Of a stretch of DNA of 5,969 bases, positions 1-5,969 are shown piece by piece. This DNA is from Clostridia bacterium (GTDB taxonomy: Bacteria; Bacillota_A; Clostridia; Oscillospirales; Acutalibacteraceae): contig JAFSTS010000025.1 of NCBI GenBank assembly GCA_017445685.1, positions 1-5,969 of the forward strand, written 5' to 3'. Every line of letters starts with the position of its first letter. The stretch's first letter is position 1. The position numbers and the translations under genes are program-made. Below the pieces are notes generated by a model that searched no databases, had not been told where the DNA came from, and was given only the letters and a program-made list of their open reading frames with translations.

Positions 1-2
1 AC

Positions 3-1178
3 AAAAAAATCAGACTGACACTTCAAGACGGAAATGGTAAACTATACAAAAAAACAGTCCGCAAGGAAGAGTACGAGGATCTTGGGCTTGAATTTGAAAC
101 GTATCTGATGGACAAAAAACAGCACTGCAAAAACAAGTGCATTTTTTGTTTCATTGACCAGCTTCCCAAGGGTATGCGTGAGACGCTGTATTTCAAGGAC
201 GACGACGCAAGGCTTTCGTTTCTCTTTGGAAACTATATTACGCTGACGAACATTGACCGTCACGATGTAGACAGAATGATCGAAATGCATATCAGTCCTG
301 TGAATATTTCCGTTCATACGATGAATCCGGAGCTACGACGGGAGATGATGAAAAATCCCAATGCCGGTGAAAACCTCAAATTTATCGAGGATATTGCCGC
401 GGCGGGGCTTAACATCAATGCGCAGCTTGTTCTATGCCCCGGCATCAACGACGGCGACGAGCTGAGATACAGCATTGAGAAGCTGATGAGCTATTATCCG
501 GCTGTTCAAAGTATTGCCGCTGTTCCTGTGGGAATCACAAAATTCAGGGAAGGCTTGTGCAATTTAAAACCATACGATGAAAAAACGGCAGGCGAGACGA
601 TAGATATAATTGAAGAATATTCTTCAAAGTATCTTGAGCATATCGGCAGAAGGATCGTATATGCCGCGGACGAGTTTTATCTGAAAGCAGGCAGACCCTT
701 GCCTGACGCGGAGTTTTATGAAGATTTCGCGCAGATTGAAAACGGCGTAGGTATGTGGGCGGATATGAAAAGCCAGGTCGAAAGCGCTCTTGAAACAGAG
801 CGAAAAAATGTTGAAAAAAGAAAAGTATATATTGCAACAGGCTTTGCAGCTTACGGGCTTATGCAATATATAAAAGAAAAAGTTGAAGAAAAATATCCTC
901 AGGTGGATGTTGAAATAATAAGAATATCAAACGATTTCTTCGGCAGTTCAATTACTGTTTCCGGCTTGATAACAGGTGAAGATCTGCTGAAAAATCTGAA
1001 GAATGTAGAAAAGGGCAGCGATGTTTTGATCTCCTCGAATATGCTTCGAAGCGAGGGGGATATGTTCCTTGACAGCATGACTCTCGAAGAGGCGATCGAA
1101 AAAACAGGTCTGAACATCATCCCCAACGATCAGGACGGGGAACAGTTGCTCAAAAACATTTTGGGAATAAAGGAGTGA
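3..1178 (+). CDS. Radical SAM protein with C-terminal DUF512 domain, 5'-truncated by the window edge
   Basis: This is a radical SAM Fe-S protein of the DUF512 family, whose members usually have an N-terminal PDZ domain, a radical SAM core and a C-terminal DUF512 domain. The reading frame is open from base 3, and the residues before the first ATG (108) already match the family (an acidic EEYEDLGLEFE-like stretch), so that ATG is internal and the true start lies upstream of the window. The 4Fe-4S cluster motif CX3CX2C is seen with cysteine codons at 126, 138 and 147 (CKNKCIFCFIDQLPKG), followed by the family-typical KDDDARLSFLFGNYITLTN. The DUF512 part begins near base 820 and includes NDFFGSSITVSGLITG and SSNMLRSEGDMFLDSMTLEE. 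The PDZ domain is off-window. Substrate and reaction are unknown for the family. The gene ends 5 nt before the proposed der start, and its final codons contain the der ribosome binding site, so the two are probably co-transcribed. The family call is firm; the function is not. Confidence 0.94.
   Translation, partial: KKIRLTLQDGNGKLYKKTVRKEEYEDLGLEFETYLMDKKQHCKNKCIFCFIDQLPKGMRETLYFKDDDARLSFLFGNYITLTNIDRHDVDRMIEMHISPVNISVHTMNPELRREMMKNPNAGENLKFIEDIAAAGLNINAQLVLCPGINDGDELRYSIEKLMSYYPAVQSIAAVPVGITKFREGLCNLKPYDEKTAGETIDIIEEYSSKYLEHIGRRIVYAADEFYLKAGRPLPDAEFYEDFAQIENGVGMWADMKSQVESALETERKNVEKRKVYIATGFAAYGLMQYIKEKVEEKYPQVDVEIIRISNDFFGSSITVSGLITGEDLLKNLKNVEKGSDVLISSNMLRSEGDMFLDSMTLEEAIEKTGLNIIPNDQDGEQLLKNILGIKE
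1171..1175 (+). promoter_or_regulatory. Ribosome binding site that fixes the der start at TTG 1184
   Basis: AGGAG lies 8 nt upstream of TTG at 1184, an ideal spacing. The alternative GTG at 1175 overlaps this motif by its first base and has no separate Shine-Dalgarno sequence. The site sits inside the last codons of the upstream radical SAM gene, which favours translational coupling. Confidence 0.8.
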
Positions 1179-1183
1179 GAGAA

Positions 1184-2509
1184 TTGGCAAGACCTATAGT
1201 TGCCGTCGTCGGCAGACCAAATGTCGGGAAGTCTACGCTTTTTAACAAGCTTTGCGGAAAAAGGTTTTCTATCGTTGACGACACCCCCGGCGTTACAAGA
1301 GACAGGATATACGGCGACTGCAATTGGCAGAACTATGATTTTCTTCTTGTAGATACCGGCGGAATTGAGCCGCATTCCGACGATGTGATCTTAAAACAGA
1401 TGAAAAGGCAGGCTCAGCTTGCAATAGAAAGCGCAGATGTCATCATTCTCGTCACAGACATGAGATCGGGCGTCGTTGCAACAGATCAGGAGGTTGCCGC
1501 CATGCTTCAAAAAAGCGGCAAGCCGATAGTTCTTTGCGTCAACAAGTGTGATACGATAGGCGAGCTTCCGCCCGATTTTTATGAGTTTTACAATCTCGGT
1601 CTTGGCGACCCTATAGCAGTTTCGGCAGTCCACGGTCACGGAACCGGCGATTTGCTGGAGGAGGTTTGCAAGCATTTTCCGGAGCCTGAAGAGGACGAAT
1701 TTGAAAGCGAATATACTTTTGTTGCCGTTATCGGCAAGCCGAATGTCGGAAAATCTTCTCTTATAAACGAGATATCGGGCGAGGAAAGAGCTATTGTCTC
1801 CAACATTGCCGGTACGACAAGAGACGCAACCGACACGAGAATTGAAAATGAATACGGAAAATTCGTTTTCATCGATACTGCAGGCCTCAGAAGAAAGAGC
1901 AAGGTCGTTGATAATATCGAAAGATACAGCGTTCTTCGAGCAAAGATGGCTGTTGAGCGGGCACAGGTGTGCGTAATAATGATCGATGCGCTTGAAGGCT
2001 TCACCGAGCAGGATTCAAAGGTTGCCGGCATTGCTCATGAGATGGGCAAGGCGTGTATAATTGCGGTCAACAAATGGGACGCCGTTGAAAAAGACGGCGG
2101 CACGATGATAAAATACCGTCAAAAGCTGATGAACGATTTTTCGTTTATGTCTTATGCGCCGATAATCTTTATTTCCGCAAAGACAGGTCAGCGGATCGAC
2201 AGACTTTTTGAGCTTATTAAATTTGTCGATGAACAAAATGCAATGAGAATTTCCACGGGAAAACTTAACGATGTGCTCGCAGACGCCACGGCAAGAGTTC
2301 AGCCGCCCTCGGACAAGGGCAGAAGACTGAAAATATATTATATGACTCAGGCTTCTACAAGACCTCCGACATTCGTGTGCTTTGTCAACAGGAAGGATCT
2401 TTTCCATTACAGCTATCAGCGGTATCTTGATAATCAGATCAGGGAGATTTTCGGTCTTGAGGGAACACCGACAAAATTTATAATTCGTGAAAGAGATGAA
2501 AAGAAATAG
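1184..2509 (+). CDS. der: Ribosome biogenesis GTPase Der (EngA), two tandem G domains plus KH-like domain
   Basis: Der is an essential GTPase that acts in late assembly of the 50S ribosomal subunit in the cytoplasm. With TTG 1184 as start the protein has 441 residues, the usual family length, and begins MARPIVAVVGRPNVGKST as Der proteins do; a GTG start at 1175 would add three residues and overlap the ribosome binding site. G domain 1 has the P-loop GRPNVGKS at residues 10-17, the switch I motif TPGVTRD, DTGG from residue 57, and NKCD at 120-123. A short acidic linker (PEPEEDEFESE) follows. G domain 2 has GKPNVGKS at 184-191, GTTRD, DTAG at 231-234 and NKWD at 296-299. The C-terminal KH-like domain covers roughly residues 350-441, with the typical RPPTFVCFVN and YLDNQIREIFGLEGTP. 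All nucleotide-binding motifs are intact. The TAG stop is 22 nt before the next gene, consistent with one operon. Confidence 0.97.
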   Translation: MARPIVAVVGRPNVGKSTLFNKLCGKRFSIVDDTPGVTRDRIYGDCNWQNYDFLLVDTGGIEPHSDDVILKQMKRQAQLAIESADVIILVTDMRSGVVATDQEVAAMLQKSGKPIVLCVNKCDTIGELPPDFYEFYNLGLGDPIAVSAVHGHGTGDLLEEVCKHFPEPEEDEFESEYTFVAVIGKPNVGKSSLINEISGEERAIVSNIAGTTRDATDTRIENEYGKFVFIDTAGLRRKSKVVDNIERYSVLRAKMAVERAQVCVIMIDALEGFTEQDSKVAGIAHEMGKACIIAVNKWDAVEKDGGTMIKYRQKLMNDFSFMSYAPIIFISAKTGQRIDRLFELIKFVDEQNAMRISTGKLNDVLADATARVQPPSDKGRRLKIYYMTQASTRPPTFVCFVNRKDLFHYSYQRYLDNQIREIFGLEGTPTKFIIRERDEKK

Positions 2510-2521
2510 TATTTTCAAAAC

Positions 2522-2527
2522 AGGTGA
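2522..2527 (+). promoter_or_regulatory. Ribosome binding site selecting ATG 2532
   Basis: AGGTGA matches the 3' half of the ideal AAGGAGGTGA sequence and ends 4 nt before ATG 2532, which is a good register for this part of the motif. Upstream in-frame starts (GTG 2487 and ATG 2496, both inside the end of der) lack a properly spaced site, so ATG 2532 is preferred. Confidence 0.65.
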
Positions 2528-2531
2528 GAGC

Positions 2532-4022
2532 ATGAAAATAATAAACTACATGAACTTTGTCAGGCAGTGCGAGCCGAGAAGCGCAGACTTCGAAAAGGCG
2601 GGGGAATTGCTTTTCAAAACAACTGTCCGTCAGTTTGAGATCGCTAAAAAGTATGGTTTGCCCTGCACGTTTCTGCTCCAGTATGATGTGCTGCTTGATG
2701 AAAAGTATATAAACTTTTTCAAGGAAAATGCAGATGAGAATATCGAGCTTGGTCTTTGGTATGAAATTCCAAAGCAGCTTGTTGACGGCGTAGGTCTTGA
2801 ATGGAGAGGCAAGGACGGCTGGACATGGGACTGGCATATAGTTCCGGGGTTTTCAATGGCATATTCCAAAGAGGAAAGACAATTGCTCATTGACAGCGCA
2901 ATGAACAAATTCAAAGAGGTTTTCGGTTTCTTTCCAAAGAGTGTTGCAAGCTGGCTTATCGACACGCATACCGTCAACCGTCTGAGCGAAAAATACGGCG
3001 TTGACTATATAGGCATTTGCCGCGATCAGACCTCCACTGACGCGTACACCCTCATCGGCGGATACTTTAACGGCGGATATTACCCGTCAAAAAACAATAT
3101 GTTCACTCCTGCGCAGACTTCGGAAAATGCTCAGGCAACACCTGTGTTTCGTCTGCTCGGACCCGATCCTGTTCACAATTACGACAAGGAAAAATATCTT
3201 TCCTCACCCGAAGACGCCGCAGTTGTCTATACTCTTGAACCTGCATGGACGACGGCTCGCAGAGAGGATGTTGTAAAATGGTACGAAAAAACCTATTTTG
3301 AAAATGAAAGCCTCAATTTTGCTTATGCTCAGATAGGGCAGGAAAACAGCTTTTTCGAAGTCGGAGATAAAATGCTCGACGCTTTGGAAATGCAGATAAA
3401 GATTTTTGAAGAAAACAGTGAAAACAGATTTTTGACTACGGCTCAGACCGGCAGACTTTTCAAGGAGAGCTTTAACTCGACTCCTGTATCGAGCGTGTAT
3501 GCTTCGGAGGATTGGTCGAGCGGCGAAAAAATACAGTCGCTTTATTACGACAGCAAAAAATATGCGGCAAACATTTTCAGGTATGAAAACAGGATATTCT
3601 TAAGAAGTCTTTACCTTTTTGACGAGAGTGTAAAGGAAAAGTATTTCGATTCCTGCTGTGAAACATTTGACGCGATTTACGAAAACCTTCCAGTCAGCGA
3701 TACTCTGATGTGGAAGGATAATTCAGGCTTGACGCTTGACATGGAAGCAGAAAAATTTGAAGTTGAAAAAATCGACGGCAATTGCCTGTCTGTTTCGTGG
3801 AAAGACTGCAGCGTGATTTTCAGAGAAAATTCTGTCGAGATCAAAAACGCAGCTCCTGTTCTGGATCTTACATCTGCAAAAGTTAAAACAGTGATCGACG
3901 GCAGCAGGATCCTTTTCACAAAAGACTCTGTATGTTATGCTGTTCATGTCGAAGGCGCAAGGATAGAAAAAACCGATAGCTCAATCATGTTTACCGGAAA
4001 TGATATAAAACTTTGCTTTTAA
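2532..4022 (+). CDS. Uncharacterised NodB/GH57-like beta/alpha-barrel protein, putative carbohydrate-active enzyme
   Basis: The protein has about 496 residues, starting MKIINYMNFVRQCEPR. It has no signal peptide or membrane segment, so it is probably cytoplasmic. The N-terminal 300 residues have the feel of the polysaccharide deacetylase/glycoside hydrolase 57 superfamily barrel: an early strand ending in Asp (FLLQYD, D52), a strand-like IELGLWYEIP where deacetylases have the His-containing HEIGNH-type segment, DWH around H102, SWLIDTHT with D144 and H146 before an EKYGVDY helix-strand unit, and later acidic candidates in YTLEPAW (E236) and GQENSFFE (E271). From about residue 400 the sequence becomes beta-rich, alternating short strands to the end, like the accessory beta domain behind many glycosidase barrels. 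The canonical NodB metal motifs are not clearly present, so deacetylase activity is doubtful. It follows der by 22 nt and ends 5 nt before a terminator stem. The coding call is secure; the fold is an inference and the substrate is unknown. Confidence 0.85.
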   Translation: MKIINYMNFVRQCEPRSADFEKAGELLFKTTVRQFEIAKKYGLPCTFLLQYDVLLDEKYINFFKENADENIELGLWYEIPKQLVDGVGLEWRGKDGWTWDWHIVPGFSMAYSKEERQLLIDSAMNKFKEVFGFFPKSVASWLIDTHTVNRLSEKYGVDYIGICRDQTSTDAYTLIGGYFNGGYYPSKNNMFTPAQTSENAQATPVFRLLGPDPVHNYDKEKYLSSPEDAAVVYTLEPAWTTARREDVVKWYEKTYFENESLNFAYAQIGQENSFFEVGDKMLDALEMQIKIFEENSENRFLTTAQTGRLFKESFNSTPVSSVYASEDWSSGEKIQSLYYDSKKYAANIFRYENRIFLRSLYLFDESVKEKYFDSCCETFDAIYENLPVSDTLMWKDNSGLTLDMEAEKFEVEKIDGNCLSVSWKDCSVIFRENSVEIKNAAPVLDLTSAKVKTVIDGSRILFTKDSVCYAVHVEGARIEKTDSSIMFTGNDIKLCF

Positions 4023-4027
4023 ATAAT

Positions 4028-4064
4028 GGGGTTGCCGCTGAATCAGGCAGCCTCTTTTTGTTTT
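4028..4064 (+). terminator. Rho-independent terminator after the barrel gene
   Basis: A 9-bp stem (GGGGTTGCC at 4028-4036 with GGCAGCCTC at 4046-4054, including two G-U pairs) encloses a 9-nt loop and is followed by TTTTTGTTTT. It starts 5 nt after the TAA of the upstream gene. It closes the radical SAM-der-barrel transcription unit and separates it from the downstream hydrolase gene. Confidence 0.9.
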
Positions 4065-4118
4065 GATTTTCTGCTGTTAATCAAAGCTTCATTCCGAAAT
4101 AATAATCCTCCTGCGCGG

Positions 4119-4148
4119 TTGACATAAGAGGGGTAAAAAGTATATAAT
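4119..4148 (+). promoter_or_regulatory. Sigma-A type promoter for the exported hydrolase gene
   Basis: A perfect -35 box TTGACA (4119-4124) and a perfect -10 box TATAAT (4143-4148) are separated by 18 nt, one more than the optimum. Transcription would begin near 4155, leaving a leader of about 95 nt before ATG 4251. The position directly after a terminator and before an isolated gene supports it as a real promoter. No clear operator palindrome is seen around it. Confidence 0.85.
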
Positions 4149-4244
4149 AATTGATGGTAGACGCGACGGTTTTTGTCTGTTTGTTACATATGATCACGCT
4201 TGTCTCGTTTAAAAATAAAGCTGAAAACGAATGTGTTTTGGCTG

Positions 4245-4250
4245 AAGGGA
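4245..4250 (+). promoter_or_regulatory. Possible ribosome binding site abutting ATG 4251 (abnormal spacing)
   Basis: AAGGGA is the only Shine-Dalgarno-like stretch near the start of the hydrolase gene, but it touches the ATG with no spacer, where 5-9 nt is usual. Either initiation here is weak or unusual, or a different start is used (TTG 4200 or GTG 4233, neither with a recognisable site). Confidence 0.35.
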
Positions 4251-5951
4251 ATGATTGAAATAAAAAAGAGGATAATTTCTGTTTTGGCGGCTGTCGCTTT
4301 GATCATCGGCTGTACTGCTTCTGTTTTTGCCGAGCTTCGACAGTTCCCGGTCGAACTTGACGGAATTATAAATGAATATCCCGTGGTCGTTTGTCCCGGC
4401 GTGGCTTCGGCGTGGCTTTATTATGGGGAAGATTATGAGTCGGGTCAGCTTGTCTGGGACGGCATAAATGTCAATTCGCTCCTACCAAATCTTGAAAAGA
4501 GAATGGTCGATATCATCAAGGCGGCTGTTAATTTGCCGTTTGACAAAGCTGAGAGCCTTGCAAAAGTTCTCGCAGAGGAAATAGAACATACATGGGAGTA
4601 CATGGCTTGCAACCCCGATGGAACAAGCAAATACGACCTTGATGTGTGTGCTTTTGCCGCCGAGGATACGACGAACTTTGCGCTGTTTAATTCAGGTCAG
4701 CACCTTGCCGTTTACGAGCAGGAAAACACAAAGACCATTTCCAACTACATCGGTGAAGAAAATGTCTACAATTTCTATGTCGACTGGCGTATGGGCGCTG
4801 AATACTGCGCAGGAAAGCTCGACGAGTATATCCAGCTTGTAAAAGAACACAGCGGCAAGGATAAAGTAAATATTTTTGCCGTAAGCCAGGGCGGACAGAT
4901 GGCGGCGACTTATCTGACCCTTTACGGATACAAAGGCGATGTTGAAAATGCCGTAATGTCCTCGCCTGCTATTGGCGGAGCAGGAATTGCCTATGACCTT
5001 TTTAATGCCAATGTTCATCTTGACGAACAGGTTCTTGCAAAAATGCTCGAACTCAACTTCTTTATAGAGGAAGACTACGAATGGTTTATCAAGGCGCTTG
5101 ATATAGGTATTATCGACGATCTTGTAAACGCGATGATACCGAATCTGATCGACGCTATGGCGTATTGGGGATGCCTTTGGGATCTCGTTCCGACCGAGTA
5201 TTATGAGCAACTGAAAGCTATGTATCTGACAGATCCTGCGTGCGCTCCTCTGGTTGAAAAGAGCGATCGGTTCCACTATGAAATTCTTCCGTCCGTAACT
5301 GAAACTTTCCGCTATCTCAACGAAAGCGGCAAGGCTCATATTTCCATTATCACGGGAACAGGCAGCAGAGTCATCAGCGGACTTGATGTTTATTCCGACG
5401 GAATAATACCCGTGTCTTCTGCTACAGGCGCAACCTGTCCTGTTTTCGGTGAACGCTTTGCAGACGGTTATGTTCAGATAAACGAATGTGGCGGAAAAGA
5501 CAAGCTTTCGCCGAATATGCAAATTGACGCGTCGACTGCGTATCTGCCGGATAACACATGGTTCTCTGACGGTAACTTCCATGGCTGGACTTACTGGAGT
5601 CCCTGCACGAGAACGCTTGCTATTGAGCTGCTTTTGACTTCATACATCAAGGATGTCTACACTGATCCCCGTTATCCGCAGTTTTTGACCTCCGATCACA
5701 TGGCATACGGCGTGAATTTCGATTTTGTGTCGGATGTTCCCGGTTTTGTTGACAGCTCCTGCAAGAGCCTCGTTGTTAAAAATGTCTGCGATAAAGCTAC
5801 AGTCCGGATAACTGCTGTCTACTGCAAGCAGACGCCGATAACCTTTGACCTTGCAAAGCCGGTTACACTTGCCCCCGGAGAAAGTGTAACGCTTGACATT
5901 ATCGCAGGAAAGCTTCCCAAAGGTAAAACCTGCATTGATTTAACTGTCTGA
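4251..5951 (+). CDS. Exported alpha/beta hydrolase, LCAT-like lipase/esterase candidate
   Basis: With ATG 4251 the protein has 566 residues; in-frame TTG 4200 would add 17 more. The N-terminus is a clear export signal: a charged EIKKR, a hydrophobic core to about residue 20, then VFA|E as a signal peptidase I site after residue 27. IIGC at 18-21 also fits a loose lipobox, so lipid anchoring is possible. The mature part reads as an alpha/beta hydrolase: YPVVVCPGVASAW resembles an oxyanion-loop strand, FYVDWRMGAEYCAGKLDEYI resembles the YDWR-plus-helix region of lecithin:cholesterol acyltransferase-like lipases, and NIFAVSQGGQMA is the nucleophile elbow with Ser212. Proposed partners are Asp383 (YSDGIIPVSS) and His444 (GNFHGW). 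Residues from about 500 to the end form a small beta-rich domain. The elbow is A-x-S-x-G, not G-x-S-x-G. The mature part has 13 cysteines. No LPXTG or cell-wall repeat is seen. The gene has its own promoter. Fold likely; substrate (lipid or other ester) unknown. Confidence 0.88.
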   Translation: MIEIKKRIISVLAAVALIIGCTASVFAELRQFPVELDGIINEYPVVVCPGVASAWLYYGEDYESGQLVWDGINVNSLLPNLEKRMVDIIKAAVNLPFDKAESLAKVLAEEIEHTWEYMACNPDGTSKYDLDVCAFAAEDTTNFALFNSGQHLAVYEQENTKTISNYIGEENVYNFYVDWRMGAEYCAGKLDEYIQLVKEHSGKDKVNIFAVSQGGQMAATYLTLYGYKGDVENAVMSSPAIGGAGIAYDLFNANVHLDEQVLAKMLELNFFIEEDYEWFIKALDIGIIDDLVNAMIPNLIDAMAYWGCLWDLVPTEYYEQLKAMYLTDPACAPLVEKSDRFHYEILPSVTETFRYLNESGKAHISIITGTGSRVISGLDVYSDGIIPVSSATGATCPVFGERFADGYVQINECGGKDKLSPNMQIDASTAYLPDNTWFSDGNFHGWTYWSPCTRTLAIELLLTSYIKDVYTDPRYPQFLTSDHMAYGVNFDFVSDVPGFVDSSCKSLVVKNVCDKATVRITAVYCKQTPITFDLAKPVTLAPGESVTLDIIAGKLPKGKTCIDLTV

Positions 5952-5969
5952 TTTACAATGGATAACGCT

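Noticed and set aside
2487..2531. GTG 2487 as the start of the barrel gene, overlapping der
   Set aside because: There is no Shine-Dalgarno sequence upstream, while ATG 2532 has AGGTGA at good spacing and a natural N-terminus.
2015..2533. 172-codon minus-strand open frame over the end of der
   Set aside because: It is antisense to the Der KH-like domain, has a basic, low-information translation and no ribosome binding site evidence.
4159..4178. Small inverted repeat AGAC...GTCT in the hydrolase leader
   Set aside because: Only four base pairs with a 12-nt loop; too weak to call an operator or riboswitch.
4081..4197. Minus-strand frame in the intergenic region ending in a plausible-looking protein tail (MSTAQEDYYFGMKL then stop)
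   Set aside because: The frame is open for about 73 codons (4302 to 4081), but much of that lies over the hydrolase signal peptide and low-complexity A/T sequence. It has no well-placed start with a ribosome binding site and it overlaps the strong plus-strand promoter. A decayed gene fragment cannot be excluded; a translated search with the tail would decide.
4692..5582. Long (296-codon) minus-strand open frame inside the hydrolase gene
   Set aside because: It is antisense to a gene with a clear signal peptide and hydrolase motifs; its translation shows no recognisable domain, and it is best explained as a codon-bias shadow.
5958..5969. ATG GAT AAC GCT at the window end as the start of another gene
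   Set aside because: Only four codons are visible and no ribosome binding site precedes it.

Overview
The window has three plus-strand genes packed as a likely operon, a rho-independent terminator, and a separately promoted gene for an exported hydrolase. Moderate-to-low GC, AGGAG-type ribosome binding sites, TTG/ATG starts, a DUF512 radical SAM gene directly before der, and a near-consensus sigma-A promoter all suggest an anaerobic Firmicute of class Clostridia, perhaps a gut Ruminococcaceae/Oscillospiraceae-type organism. The class is fairly secure from gene order; the family is a guess.

Positions 3-1178 hold the 3' part of a radical SAM/DUF512 gene whose N-terminus lies outside the window. 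Positions 1184-2509 encode the double-GTPase ribosome assembly factor Der, most likely from a TTG start. Positions 2532-4022 encode a cytoplasmic protein of about 496 residues that looks like a divergent NodB/GH57-type beta/alpha-barrel carbohydrate enzyme; its function is not known to me. A strong terminator at 4028-4064 closes this group. In many Clostridia der is followed by plsY and gpsA, so the barrel gene in this place is the main gene-order oddity.

Positions 4065-4250 contain a TTGACA/TATAAT promoter with an 18-nt spacer and an untranslated leader. It drives a gene (4251-5951) for a secreted or lipid-anchored alpha/beta hydrolase with some resemblance to lecithin:cholesterol acyltransferase-like lipases. 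A Ser-Asp-His triad can be proposed, and a small beta-rich domain lies at the C-terminus. Its last codon is 18 nt from the window edge.

No tRNA, rRNA, CRISPR array, insertion sequence or phage feature was seen. The window looks like ordinary chromosomal core (radical SAM, der) beside two poorly characterised accessory enzymes; I see no clear new multi-gene system.
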